The notes: generated by a model not told the origin, from the sequence alone. A stretch of DNA of 64,000 bases from Pelobates cultripes (GCA_933207985.1 OW240921.1:94464339-94528338); one strand, 5' to 3'. Positions 24,030 through 36,625 are shown, counted from the stretch's first letter. Numbers and translations: made by a program.

Positions 24030-24212
24030 GTACGTTTCATGGATCCTAGACACCACATAAATATTATCATCTCCAGACTCATGTGGGCTTATTGACAAAA
24101 CAGAGAATTTTGGAGAACTGGCAAGAGCATATCAATATTTAGACCTCAGTTGGCAAGCTGGAAAACTAACTGAGCTGCAGAAAAGTTTCAAATTTTTAAA
24201 TGAATCCAAATT

Positions 24213-24668
24213 TTAAAGGACCACTCTAGGCACCCAGACCACTTCAGCTTAATGAAGTGGTCTGGGTGCCAGGTCCTTCTAGGCTTAACCCATTTTTTCA
24301 TAATTATAGCAGTTTCAGAGAAAAAGGGTTAATACAGCCTCTAGTGGCTGTCTCATTGACAGCCACTAGAGGCGCTTGCGTGCTTCTCACTGTGATTTTC
24401 ACAGTGAGGAAAGGCGCATAGGTAGAAGCATTGTAAAATGCTTTCCTATCTTTGACAGCTGAATCTTGTAGCGCATCTTGCGTGGCGCCGTATTCAGCGG
24501 TCGAGGCGGTAGGAGGGAGGAAAGCTCTCCGCCCAGCGGTGGAAAAAGGTAAGTTTTACCCCTTTCCAGAGCCGGGCGGGAGGGGGTCCCTGAGGGTGGG
24601 GGCACCCTCAGGGCACTATAGTGCCAGGAAAACGAGTATGTTTTCCTGGCACTATAGTGGTCCTTTAA
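24213..24668. mobile_element. T2-like MITE, full length
   Basis: It starts TTAAAGGACCACTCTAGG and ends CACTATAGTGGTCCTTTAA. It is 456 bp, with the internal inverted repeat AGTGGCTGTCTCATTGACAGCCACT. It inserted at a TTAA site in the VWA1 intron after FN3 exon 6. Confidence 0.82.
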
Positions 24669-25331
24669 ATTCTCTATTAATTTAACTTATTCGCATTGTG
24701 AGAAATGCATGCCACATTTAACACTGTCCATTAATCAATAGAATCTGAAATAAAAATTATATAATGCTATAAAATATTTTGTTGCCTAAATTTAAAGTCT
24801 TTAACACCTCTCTTACTGGATTTAGCCTATTATTGTCTGTCCTTTTATCCATCCATTTTCCTTTCTTTCTTTCCTCTTCTCTTTCCTTCTCTACTCTTTA
24901 CATTTTGTTTCTCCTTCCTCTTCCCCTCCCTGCAGCACTTAATAGTAGAAAAAAAATGCTCTGTACAGTACAACACGCGCTATCGCTTGGTGTGTCACAT
25001 CAGGGTGCAGACCAGATAGCTCATAATAGGCATTATTTTATTTAGGTGGAATAAAGTAAGTTTCATCGCTAAACTTGTTAATGAAGCATGTAGATAACTA
25101 AATCAAAAACAGGAAAATGAAGGTAGACTGTCCCTTAAAATAAATATCCTTTTTTGTTCCGTTTTAATCTGGCCAGGTAACGTGCTTGGAGACTCCCATC
25201 TGCCCAGTCCTGCTGTAATGTTGCTCCACTACAATATAAATGCATGACTATCTCAGCCTTGTAGTGAGCAGTAGTTATCTATCCGATATATATGTTGTAA
25301 CTATATAAATGGTATATCTGCCCTTTCACAG
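24669..25331 (+). other. VWA1 intron upstream of FN3 exon 7
   Basis: It holds a short CTTTCTTTCCTCTTC pyrimidine patch at about 24850-24940 and otherwise unique AT-rich DNA. No exon was seen before 25332. Confidence 0.45.
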
Positions 25332-25610
25332 AGCCGATCCAAAGTTTACAGCTTCGGGCTTTAGACATAACCCCTACAAGCTTTCGTATAACATGGCCAC
25401 GGATATTGTATCGACAAGAAGACCGGTACCTTTTGGAGTATTCCCTGGAATCTGACTTACGTAGGAGTGTTCGGAAAAGTTTGCTTGGAAGTCAAACTGA
25501 AGTGTTGTTGGGGAATTTAATGCCCAATACCAACTATAAAGTTACCCTTACCCCTGAATCAAATGTCCAGATAATCCAGCCACAAACTATACAGGTCTCG
25601 ACTCGTCCTG
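25332..25610 (+). CDS. VWA1: VWA1 FN3 domain 7 exon
   Basis: A 93-codon phase 1-1 exon between CCTTTCACAG and GTGAGT. It reads EPIQSLQLRALDITPTSF, ITWPRIL, YLLEYSLESD, GSQTEVLLGNLMPNTNY and VSTRPG. It is the last copy of FN3 type 1. It keeps the Trp and Leu/Tyr core, while the NLT sequon is lost (NLM). Confidence 0.88.
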
Positions 25611-26719
25611 GTGAGTGTAACAAACATTGATCATGGATTACACCCTTATATTGTATTGTATTAAGAAGGATCTTGCTTACCTCTCCCAATCATCCCAGTT
25701 TTGATGGGATACTTAGGGACCTAAATCTGCCCTGTATCATGCTTCTCTCTGTTACGAAAGGAAGAATACTTATTTCCCAGAATAAGAAAACCGGTATACA
25801 GTGGTGAGGAATTGTATGAACCCTTTAATTTGACTTCAAATGTAATTGGAATCTGACCATCCAAATTATCATAAAAGATAAACAGAATCTATTTAAGGAA
25901 ATAATAGAAAACAATGTTACCTTTACAAATGTTTCACATTGATGAGTTCACATTGATCCAACATTCATTATATTTGCTGTGTCAACTCATAGGGTCATCT
26001 ACTTTGTTAATGGTGTAATCTGAAGTCTTCCTTAAAAAAATAAACACAAAGTCACCTCCCCTAGCCTCACTGTCTTAAAGCACATGCATGAGCTTTGAGC
26101 CGGCAAAACGGTCCAATCACAGACTTCTGTATGAGAAGCTTGTGATTGGTCTGTACGTGGCCCCTGTGACATTGGAGGGGGCAAGAAAGTCCATGTGGGG
26201 CGGAAGGGCCAATAGGGCATTTTACACAGGAATGCCCCCCTCTCAAAAAGGTTAAGGTAACCTTTAAACTGAGATGTAGTTGTGTGCCCAGGTACACCCG
26301 AATACATGGCCATATTGTTCCTCCTGTTCACCGTTTAGTCTGCTACCATACTTTTTGGTCATTTTGGGTTAGATCATTATATGGTTGATAATACGGATCA
26401 CAAAAATTTGGACATAACATACCATTTCTATGAAAATGTTGCATTCTGTGCCTCAATCTTTTTCCATTTTTTATATTGGCTATACTGTAGTTAATTTTAA
26501 GAAAACAAAAAAAAGGTTCAGCTGCATTTAAGTTTGGTTAAATAATAAAAATAAATGTTTCTAATGATTAGGCATTCAATAAATGTTTCTAATGTATATA
26601 AAATAAAAAAAGTTTATTGGGTGCACATGCTAAGGAAATGTATTGCAAAGCTTATGAATGATGGCTCTAAGAAATGTCTGACGACCCAACTTGCCAACTT
26701 TGATTCCATTGTTTTTCAG
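25611..26719 (+). other. VWA1 intron between FN3 exons 7 and 8
   Basis: Unique AT-rich intron. The two overlapping minus-strand frames at 26032-26331 have no splice context or family resemblance. Confidence 0.45.
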
Positions 26720-26992
26720 AAAGGTACGCCCCATTACAGATTTTAATATCTGAACCTACTTCTAACAGTTTTCGGATTAGTTGGGGTCCTCTCCTTGACA
26801 GTGTTGCCAGCTATGAAATCCAGTATGGCCCTCTTCCCAGCAATACGGTGTACAAAGTTCAATTGGACAGTAACACAAACAGCACCGTACTGGAAAACCT
26901 AAAATCCAACACTACGTATTTGGTGACGGTAGATGCCAGATTTAAAGATGGAGCTGAGAAAGCGTTGTCAGCCATTGCTTGCACGGAAGAGA
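26720..26992 (+). CDS. VWA1: VWA1 FN3 domain 8 exon (second FN3 type)
   Basis: A 91-codon phase 1-1 exon after GTTTTTCAG, ending before GTAAGT. It reads APLQILISEPTSNSF, ISWGPLL with the strand-B Trp, YEIQYGPLPS, NSTVLENLKSNTTYLVTVDARF and ALSAIACTE. The Cys near the end and the SNTTYLVTV strand correspond to the second FN3 domain of mammalian VWA1, not to the type-1 copies. Everything between the first type-1 copy and this exon is therefore extra relative to the mammalian layout. Confidence 0.88.
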
Positions 26993-29379
26993 GTAAGTTG
27001 TTGGTAAATTACAGAAGATTATGTGAAATAATATTGACTAAAGAGTGTAATATTCTACATTCCCACTAATTCCCACAGTCGGGTACCAAGTGGCTTGGTA
27101 TAAAAGGGACATTCCTTGTGCCTTACTTAACATACCTGCAGTAATTTGTCCAAATTTAGCAGGAAAAAAACATTGCAGGTAAAATTGCACAGCATTGATT
27201 ACATGACAATTACTCATCTACTCCCTTTTTCTTACCAAATCAGAGGCAATCCAAAGGAGGGGCTGCGAAGTGCAAAAGTTCCAGACTAGTTTTGTTTGCT
27301 TTATGTTACAGACATTTTGTATTGAGATGAGAGATGTATAGAAATAGTAAAGGTTAGTACAAAACTGTGTGTCATTACCGTGGGGATTCTGTAGGTCTGC
27401 AGAAGTAAGACTGAATCTTGTTTGTTGGTGCAGCTCTAATCAGTCCTTTGAGTAATACAGGCCATTTCAACATTATTTTGTGTAACAATGTTTGAAGATT
27501 AGTGAAATCAGGAACAACATAGTTTATTAGAAGTATCAACCAAGCCAATCGGATGAAACTAAATCATGGAGGGGGAAGATACAGAAATAGCTGTAATTGT
27601 GGACCTATATTGAATCTATAGGTGTCTCCTGGGTTCAAACACGCATTGTTAAACAAAGCAAGGCAGGAGATCATTAGAGATGACTTGAGAGATGGTTCAG
27701 TTCAACAATTCTAGACTTAAGCAATTCGGCACTTCAGGAATTGAGGACTTCAGCAATTCCCTAACCCTACCCCTACCCCTAACCCTACTAGAAGCATCCG
27801 AATGTCCGAATTGCCAAAATTCGCACATGTCTACAGATCATCTTTTAGGGGGTGGGAACTTAGCAGGGTTTACTGGGAGTTGTAGTTCAGCTTTAAACTT
27901 GTTACCGCCAATGGCCATAACTAAAATGCCCAGTACACTATTGGCCCAGCTTGGACTAAAGACCGATCATACAGGTATCTCCACCAGTCATTATTTCTCT
28001 CCTGATTGTGCCTTGTTTTTCCATAATCAACTCCCATGTACTGATTATTGGATCAGTTGCCTCATACTTTTCTCACTGTTTTTGGGAAGGCATGGATTTC
28101 TCGTCTTCTTCTAAACAAATGATTTTCTCGAATTATATCACTATAATTAGCAAATAATTTACAAATAAGGGGGTTAATGTGTGTGTTTTTTTTAAACTAT
28201 CTGCATATATAGCATTCCACAGCAGCTATAAGTAGTCATTCCATTAGAACGAGGTTGAGAATAGTCTTTTTAGAGATAGATCACACTTCTATCTTATTCA
28301 GACATTTGTCCAACCTTGAATGGGAATGATAGGCTGAGATTTGTGGGGCAGGTTAGCAGGAGATGGCACCCATACATTGCACCAATAAAGTGTAGTGGTT
28401 ATGGTTTTTAGAATAATTCTTTAAACATGAGTTTTAGCTCAGGTGTACTTAAAACCAAAGTACATTTCAACATTCACTTAATTTTCTCAGAGCCGTTTGA
28501 AAAAATATATAAATGCCACTATTTAAAGAAGTATGGTGGATTAGTTATGCCGAGTAATGAGATTTACCTGGAGACCTTCAGAGTCAACCCTGTTAACTAA
28601 AGAAAAACATGTTTTGTTTAGGTTACTTTGTTTAACCTGCGGCAACTCTGTTACTGATTCATTGTTAAAAGGGATTAGAATGTAGTGATTGTAGGATTTG
28701 TAACGTAGCAGCAGTCTTTACATGTTGAATCTCTCTAATGTTGGTCTCATAGACTGTTTGTGTTCTGATCCTCTGTATTCGAAGTGCCCGGTCATTCCAT
28801 TCAATCTTGTCTGAGACCCATTGTTTAGATTACCAACACAATAACTCATTATCAATGTTCTCGGTTGTGTCAGTGTGTGTCAACTTTCTGCTGTCCTGGG
28901 AGAGTGCTTTGGAAACCATTGTAGACCAATACCCAGGGCTGGTGTGATACTGTAGGAACCCTGTGACTCCACAAGCTGTGATTGGCAACTGCCCTCATTC
29001 TCAGCCAGGTTCAGCATGTGGGCCGTATCCATAAGGATATGATAGTAGTACAAAAACCCAATAACATCCTCTCGCTCCCAATATCTCCAGTTAATTCCCA
29101 TAAACCTAATATACACTACTATGGAATTTGTTGGCGCCTTATAAATAATAATAATAAAATAATAAACTCTAACTTTATTGTCTGGCAAAGGATTGTGGTT
29201 ATTGTGGTCCATTTGCAGCTGAAGACCTAAGTTTGTAAGCCTCAGTTTTTGACAGAGACTGTACTAAGCAGACGGGTGGGGTGGTGATTTATGAAGTTAA
29301 AAAACAGGTGCTGATTTGGAGTAAAGTGCATGTTTAGTAAGGGCAATCACCATGGGAATTAATGGACTGTCTCTCAATA
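26993..29379 (+). other. VWA1 intron 26993-33225, left part
   Basis: No exon. It contains a short degenerate CCCTAA run (about 27763-27790) within a dispersed repeat, and at 29100-29165 a 3'-end fragment of the GGAATTTGTTGGCGCC...TATAAATAATAATAA repeat type also seen at 51655-51738 and, in opposite orientation, at 50453. Confidence 0.45.
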
Positions 29380-29384
29380 TTTAG

Positions 29385-30111
29385 TGTGGCAAACAGAACC
29401 TCGCCACAGGCTCCTGGAGGAGCCTGCCTGCCTCAGGACTATGGGCCCTGCAATATACCTTGTCCAATGCACCTTAAAAGGCTCTGTTCACGGAATTTAT
29501 GTATTTTTGCACTCCACAAAGAAGAACCGACCGTCAGCCCTGATTCCATGGAACTGTTTTGGGTATAGGACCATGTGCATGGTCGGTCAAAATTATGACT
29601 TCCATGGAAATCCCGAACCCCTGAACCGATCTGGGTGATTTTGGGATATGTTGGTCCCCCACATCAGGGGATGTGACTTTTGTGGGGTTTCCATGTGTTT
29701 TCTGCACCTAATAATTGAGTTTAGTACAGTGCCTGACTCAGTTATCTTTGAACTGTGTCAGGGGCCCCAAAATTTCTGATGGTAGCCCTGGCCTGTATCA
29801 TGTGTGGAGGGAACAGTTATATTCACTCTGGGGATTGCTATACTCATACTCCCTTGGATTATAATCACTAGCTCTTGCAAGAGCCATTCTGCTTTACTCT
29901 CTGGATTGGGAGAGGTCTACCCACTGGAAGCTGGATCCTGGTCTTGGGTCCAGGGTGAGTGGAGAACAGCGTGACCCCAACCAAGCTGTAATGCTGGCTG
30001 CGGGCTCTGCGATGGTTATGGTGTCGGGTGGAGTGCTTGGAAGTACTCAGAGTTACTAGGAAGCAGTGATTGGCAGAGGCACCCAGTCGGGGTGCCAGAC
30101 GGTCCGCCACA
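29385..30111 (+). mobile_element. Solo LTR of an unclassified LTR retrotransposon
   Basis: The 727-bp unit starts TGTGGCAAACAGAACCTCGCC and ends CAGACGGTCCGCCACA, so it is bounded by TG and CA. A perfect 5-bp duplication TTTAG flanks it (29380-29384, 30112-30116). A diverged copy lies on the opposite strand at 50593-51526. It has no coding content. The TG..CA borders and 5-bp duplication support an LTR left after recombination of a full element. The superfamily cannot be assigned. Confidence 0.75.
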
Positions 30112-30239
30112 TTTAGCACTCTGCATCAAAAATAGCATCTGTCTCTTGTTGGATGAGAATGTCCAACCTACAGTAGCACTTCTATAGCAGGGTGATCATG
30201 TGACCCCCTTACCTAGTGACTACTACTAAATATAATGCA

Positions 30240-30576
30240 TACCTCCCAAGTGTCCCGATTTAGGAGGGACAGTCCCTAATTTGGGCCCAAATCCCTCTGT
30301 CCCTCTTTTCTATCCTAATATCCCTCTTTTGTAGAAGCTCCGTATTGTTGGTGTGATTAAGTATATAACAGAGCTCAACAGTAAAAATATGCACAGTACT
30401 GTGTCTTTAAACTATAATAAATGTTTTTTAGAAATTGGTCTGTCTAAATAAGAAGCATTGGTCTGGTTCTAAATTACATTTTAGTTGCACAAATTGTTGT
30501 TAGTAAGTCACCTAAAATTTATTGTAACTGTCACAGGAAAGGGTCCCTCTTTGTCTGTTTGAAATGTTGAGAGGTA
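30240..30576. mobile_element. Short MITE with TA target site (mariner-like ends)
   Basis: The left end TACCTCCCAAGTGTCCC and the right end ATGTTGAGAGGTA are inverted partners of CCTCYCAA type, flanked by TA. The internal CCCTCTGTCCCTCTTTTC block is frequent in this repeat. It is about 337 bp and non-coding. Confidence 0.55.
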
Positions 30577-30665
30577 TATCATGCATTGTGCGGGTCAGCA
30601 TTACAGAATACTAGGGGACAATGCTCCATAAAGTAAAGTATTTATTTTATGGTTGGGCTATAACA

Positions 30666-31142
30666 TTAAAGGGGCAATCCGAACCCCTAAACAACTTTAG
30701 CTTGCTGAAATGTTTTAAGTATGAAGAGTGTGTCCTCATTTTTTAGTTTACAAAAAATGCCGATTTAAATAGAAATTGGCACTTTTATAAATAAACCTTG
30801 TTACACCTTCCTGGCTGTCAATCAGACTACCGGTCCTGTTACTTCCAGTGAAGATAACTCAAGAGACAGCAATTGCCTAGAGCACCTGTCTTGCAAAGTC
30901 TTCTCGTTGAGCTGCATTGGGAAGCCTGTGATTGGACAGCCACAGAAAGTCTGGCCTGGGGAAAAAGGGGAGGGTTTGTAAATGCTGCAGACAAGATCTA
31001 CACCTTTTGCAAATTGGTTTTAGATATATCCCCAGTGAAGAAACACATGATTAAATTCATGCATGTTTCCAGTTGGCGTAAATATATACTAAACAGGGAT
31101 TATTCCTTTTTTTTGTAATTGGGCAGTGGAGTGTTCCTTTAA
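30666..31142. mobile_element. T2-like MITE
   Basis: It starts TTAAAGGGGCAATCCGAACCCC and ends CAGTGGAGTGTTCCTTTAA. It is bounded by TTAA, 477 bp long and non-coding. Confidence 0.65.
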
Positions 31143-33225
31143 AATAACAGCACTTTTTCATGTGCAAAATATTTATTTCATTAAAAAAAACTATTGTGAC
31201 AGATCCAATTTATGTTGTTAAAAAAATAGAAAATGTTGACAAGTGTATTTGTTGCTTATTTTTTTTCACTTTGGAGAAATGTACATTTTGGGGGGAGCAT
31301 CCCCTTTAAAAAACTAGTAAGAGAGTGCTTCTTTCGTTCCTAGTCCAGACACACACAGCTCATTTATCAGTCATTTTATTCTTTGGGGATGTTATCACCT
31401 TCTTGGTTTATCTGATGTCTGTCAGTGTGTGGAGATAGTTTTATATAAATGGCTTGAACTTGGCGGAATTCCCAGTGCTTCAACTCAAATTACTAAATCT
31501 ACCGAGAATTGGTCCCCATGATTACACATATATTTACAATGTTCTTTTCTTACTATTAGTTGACAAGCTAAATTGAACAGCAAGCTAATGTTCAGTTTAA
31601 TGCCTCTGAGATAAAACATCAGGCACGTGGTTTTAATTTGTCAAGGTCAACTCAACCTTTCTATTTCCAAGGTGGTCACAACAATCGTCATTGAGCTGGG
31701 TATTAATATTTATAAATCTCTGGACATAGTTAGAAACCAACAAAATCTAAAATGTATTCTTATTGTTTATAAGAACTCAGTAATGAAATAATATTATAAA
31801 TTACCTCCTTGAGCTAGCTAGACTCAGAAAGCAACAGAATATGTAATTAATATTTATGATGAATTATATAATTGTTACTTAAAGGGGCATTCTATGCATC
31901 ATATCCACTACAGTGGTCTGTAAAGGTATGGTAACTGGAGTCCCCTTGTGCTATTTTACAGGAAGGAGTCTCAACATTTTCAAACAGTTTTTGAACAGTT
32001 TAACATTTATCAGGTGCCCATTGATCTTCCAATCTTCTGTGAAATCACTACAGAGGAGGTTGGCATTCCACTTTAATAATATCAATTCAGTCGAACTCTG
32101 AATGTCTGTCCCGGTTACGTAAACCCCAACACGCAGTGTGTAAACATAAATATAAAAATACCAAGAAAAACTATACAGACAAAGGTCAGCACTAGAGGTA
32201 ACTTTACAAGAACTACAATAGGGCAACGTACAAAGCAAAAGGCACCCTATTTATATGGGGGTGTCTTTTGTTTTAAGGCCACGTCCCCAAAACATTTGAG
32301 CCAATGAAAATCAAAGTAATGGGCATCAACGTAATGATGCCCCCAAAAAAAGGACGTCATCACAACGTGATGCTTGTCGATCAGCTGGAGAGAGGAGTCG
32401 GTTTCAGGTACCGCACCACGTAGGAGTGCTGGAACGAGGTAAGATATCATGACAACTTTTTTTATGGGTGAGCTAATGCTTTCAAACAATAAATAAGGGC
32501 CAAAACTGATATTGCTTTACCGGACTGGGGACTTTCTCTATGGCAGTACCACAGAAGACCAGAATGATTACAGGTGTACATCAGACACTGGTAAGTGATG
32601 TTCAAAAGCTGTTTGACACCTTACTGTGGCATGGTACCAGGACACCTGGCACCATAACCTCTACAGTGCCCTTAAAGGAGCACTCTAAGCAATATAACAA
32701 CATAAGTTTTGTTTTTTTTGCATAGGTTATGGTTCATGTATTTTTGTGTCTACCACCACACAATGGCGTAAAACTGCAGTGATTTGCAAAACGTGCCGCA
32801 GCTATAAGACTGCTCTCTCCGATAAGGATGGCAGAGGAGAAAATGTTACTTCCTGCTTCCTGTTGTATTCAACTTGTGTTTGTGGCATGAAACAGGGATC
32901 TTGATTGGTGGAGCATCTGGTTGGTGAAGCATCTTCCTAGAGAGCCCTTGATCAGGCGTTTGGGGAGGTCTCAGAGGCACACATTAAAGGAAACGCTGAA
33001 ACTGATGTCCTAGTATAAACATATACTTAAAATAATTCTAACAATGCATGCAACTCATTAAAAAAGTGTAAATTTTTACAACTCATATAATACAATCTTT
33101 GAAACCTATATTTGAATAAACCACCATTTACAGTTCCACGTTCCTTGATGACCACGTGTTTAATTTGATGCAGTGCATTATGATCTTGCTAACTAAATGA
33201 TTTATTGATTTGCTTCCTCTAACAG
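31143..33225 (+). other. VWA1 intron, right part before FN3 exon 9
   Basis: Further T2-like starts occur at 31879 (TTAAAGGGGCATTCTATG), 32672 (TTAAAGGAGCACTCTAAG) and 32985, whose partner ends are unclear. No additional exon was found. Confidence 0.45.
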
Positions 33226-33495
33226 AAGATGTTAAAGTGCGCTACCTCCATTTGGAGGACCTGGGATCTGATCGCTTGAAGGCTACTTGGGGCTCAGCAG
33301 ATGGTGACGTGCAGGGATATCGTGTGAGATGTCGGCGGCAAGCAGGGAATTCTGCTGTGGTTAACATGGCTCCCCAGACCCACAGTACGGTTTTCACTGA
33401 CATTACAGCAGGGTCTATCAACAAGATTTGTGTCAAGCCAGTTTATAAAGACAGAGCAGGAAAAAACCTATGCAGGACTGTTCATATACATCCAG
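33226..33495 (+). CDS. VWA1: VWA1 FN3 domain 9 exon (third FN3 type)
   Basis: A 90-codon phase 1-1 exon between CCTCTAACAG and GTACAA. With the split first codon it opens KDVKVRYLHLEDLGSDRL, then KATWGSADGDVQGYRVRC with the strand-B Trp, STVFTDITAGSINKICVKPVY and CRTVHIHPG. The spacing of Trp, YRV and the late hydrophobic strands fits FN3, though the usual Leu-x-Pro-x-Thr-x-Tyr turn is altered (ITAGSINKICV). It is diverged from all other copies. The donor GTACAA is weak, but the phase and a matching last exon support it. Confidence 0.75.
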
Positions 33496-34019
33496 GTACA
33501 ACTAAGCTTAGTTTTTAAAGTGGCAGTGTCACTTTTCTTTTATTTTTTTCTCTCCTTATACTGTCTTTGCAGCTTATACTGTCCTGTCCTGTCTTTCTTT
33601 GCCCCAAACATTCTACATGAGATCACTGTAACTACTTTTTTAAAAAGACAATTGTCACCTAAAAATAGCTTTGGGACAAATTATTGCTTTATATGAGTAT
33701 TGAAAGAAATCATTATTTTTAATGTCAATGTAAAATGCCTCCGTACCCTGGACTTCATATATTTTTCTCCACCATGTCTGTCCACCTTTGGTTGGATGCT
33801 CCCTTGCACCGACAGTTTATTTTCTATGGCATATGCTGTCTCTCTGAAGGCACAGAGCAGTGATGCAGCATAGACGCAGTGTGTCTATCTGGGATGGTTG
33901 GTTGATGGAATGGTTGGCTATGGCCATTTTATGAGTGGCACACTCTGTGTAATCCGCCTGCAGTGTACGCACACTCTGTCTGGCTGGAGCCTATGTCTGT
34001 CAGCAGTCTCTGGTCACAT
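33496..34019 (+). other. VWA1 last intron, left part
   Basis: Unique sequence with a T-rich stretch. No exon was seen. Confidence 0.45.
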
Positions 34020-35128
34020 CAGGGCCATATTTAATATTTGCTTAAGGCTAAGGAAGGCTGAAATTGATGGACGCAAGTCTCTTTTCAGCTATGTAACTAT
34101 GTGACATACACTGCCACACACACTGTAATACACACACTGACACATGCAGATATACAGACACACAGATACACACTGACACAGATACACAACCTGACACATG
34201 CAGCTACACAGACACACAGATACAAACAATGACACACATGCAGACACACAGACACACCCACTGAAACACATGCAGATACAAAGTGCAAAGATACACACTC
34301 TGACTACATATAGATAAACACAATGAGAACATACAGATACACACACTGACACACATACAGACACAGATACAAACACTGACAAATGTGCAGATACACAGAT
34401 AAACACACATACAGACATAGATAAAAAAACACTGACACACGTGCAGATACACAAGTACACACACTGACTATATATAGATACACACACTGACTATATATAG
34501 ATAAGCACAAATATATACACACTGACAACATACAGATACACAGACTCATACTGACAGGCATACTGCCACATACAGACATATACACTGACACACACACACA
34601 CACACACACTGACACACAAGCATACACAGATATGCTGAAACAGACAGACATAGTGACACACACAGACATACTGAAACACACATACACACAGACATATTGA
34701 AGAAATTATAGTTTGATAGCCACCATCTAGTTTCTTACCTTTTGCTTGACGGGTTCCATGGGGTCCAGTGTACTGGCTGGGAGATAAGCTCTTGCTCTCT
34801 CCTGGCATGGCCTCCTCCTCACTGCATCCTTCGGGTCCTCCTCCCTCCCGCGCGGCTCGGTGTGCTCTGAGAGGAAGTGACCAGCCGTCACTTCCTCCCA
34901 TGCTTCTGAAAAGCAAGGGCCGCAGCGCCCGACCAGGCCCCTGCTGAAATATGCCCACAGGGTTGCCCTAAGTGCATGGGACATCTGATGGGTGCCCTTA
35001 GTGTGTGGGCCTGATCCCAAAATAAATTGTTGTGGGTATAGGGCAAATAGGGCAGCTGCTTTGGGCCCCTCAAAAGTTACTGGGCCCGGGGCAGCTGCCC
35101 CGTTTGCCCTGTGTTAAAGACGGCCCTG
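34020..35128. mobile_element. Probable hAT-type element with CA-repeat cargo
   Basis: The right end reads GTTAAAGACGGCCCTG and the left border reads CAGGGCCATATTTAATA. These match the CAGGGCC ends of the neighbouring hAT-type elements. The flanks (GGTCACAT and GTCCGCAT) are not identical, so the borders or the duplication have decayed. Inside are a CR1/LINE-like tail (ATTGATGGACGCAAGTCTC), a long ACACACTGACACA array (about 34105-34700) and a GC-rich segment with the hairpin GAGGAAGTGACcagccGTCACTTCCTC. Confidence 0.6.
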
Positions 35129-36339
35129 GTCCGCATGCACGCAGGTCACTGGCTGTCAGGTGGTATACGCACACACGAGAGATGAAGCCATTACTCAGTA
35201 CTCTCAATGAGGCAAGACCATACAGAACAAGCGGCCAGTGCAAGAGAGCATCCAATCGAAGATAGACATGGCAGCAAAAAAAAGTCCATAAGTAGAAAAG
35301 CAAAGTTCGCAAAATGTTTATTTACAACTTGTCAGGACTATTTCATGGTTTTTGTAGTTCCAACGTCCTCACCTAATGTGGCCACACCTCCACGTAATAC
35401 TGTACTACTGCTGTCCTTGTTAAAAAAGGGGTTGGTGCAACAATGTATCGCTCAGATAATTTGTTGCTACTGATCGATACAGTGCTGCAATCCTGAGCTC
35501 TACACTTCTATATTGAATTGTTGACAAACCTACTTGTACTCCCATTTACATTGCCTTTTCCAACCCCAAAACAAGATCCACATCGGCGTTGAATTTCTGC
35601 CCAACATATTTGTACCACGAACTGTACTTCAACTAAATTAATAGTTCTGCTATTTTAACTACCATTTCACCTTGTTCAGTGAATTTAGTTTCTTACAAGT
35701 TCACATTTATCTGCATTTGTGTTCCATATCATTCTAGCTTGACAAGGCCTGACACAACTATTACAAACAATGGTTCCTTTCAGTACATGTATGTTAGAGC
35801 AAATTGGTTTTAGGTGACACTTGCCGTTTTAGTAGATTGTACATTTTGGCCAAATGTGCTGAAAGTCAGATCTTAAGAATTTCCATTCCCTGTTCTTTTG
35901 CCCAAAATCATTCACTTTATTTATATATGAGATAAACCGGCCTGCACATAGTAGCTTTACTTGTGTCGCTTAATTCTCCTGAATGTATCAATGAGTGTAG
36001 CTTACTTGACTCTTGCAATCTTTACTTGTTTGTTTTTTTCAATTACATGCACATGATTTAAATTAAATGACTACAATAGGGTATACTAAATATGGCAGCT
36101 CCACAATGAGATCTGATGCAACAAACTAGAAGAAAATGTAAATCATTTTAAGTTAGGTTAGAAAATAAGGTAAATGAGGGAGATAGAACTACACTGAATG
36201 AGTGACAAAAATGGATTAGTGGTTTAACATAGTTTATGTAGGTTTATTTTAATAACACACAAAGCGTCTCAGTGGATACCATGTAATATTTACTATAAAA
36301 AATAGTCATGTAACCTTTTCTTTTTCTTTTTTGCACCAG
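35129..36339 (+). other. VWA1 last intron, right part
   Basis: AT-rich, no recognisable element. It ends with a good polypyrimidine tract (CCTTTTCTTTTTCTTTTTTGCACCAG). Confidence 0.5.
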
Positions 36340-36377
36340 TAACTCCTGCAGAAGGCTACCCAATGTTGCGGACGTAG
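36340..36377 (+). CDS. VWA1: VWA1 terminal coding exon
   Basis: After a strong acceptor, the phase-1 join to the FN3-9 exon gives V-TPAEGYPMLRT and a TAG stop at 36375-36377, a 12-residue tail. The acceptor is the best in the region and the phase matches. The peptide is too short for independent identification. An AATAAA lies 249 bases downstream, so the 3' UTR would be short. Confidence 0.6.
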
Positions 36378-36625
36378 TGACGTGCATGTGAGAGAAATGC
36401 AGCATTTTTATCCCGCAAGTCTGAGACTCAAAAGACGGGCAAGAGACTATGAGAATCTAAATAGGATAAGAAGTGTCTCCTATATTGGTATTACTTGAAA
36501 GTAATAGGATCAAAAGCATCAATTTGTTGGAGCAAGATGTGTGCAAGCATTGTCTCCGAACGTTTAGGTTTGATATTCATGACGGCAAGGACCCAATTGG
36601 TTATCGTACGTTTCAAACCATGGTT

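Noticed and set aside
27763..27795. Interstitial telomere repeat (CCCTAA)n
   Set aside because: Only about five degenerate units within a dispersed repeat. Not enough to claim a fusion point.
34089..34958. Cys/Val/Ser-rich minus-strand frames up to 155 codons
   Set aside because: Complement of an ACACACTGACACA array in a mobile element.
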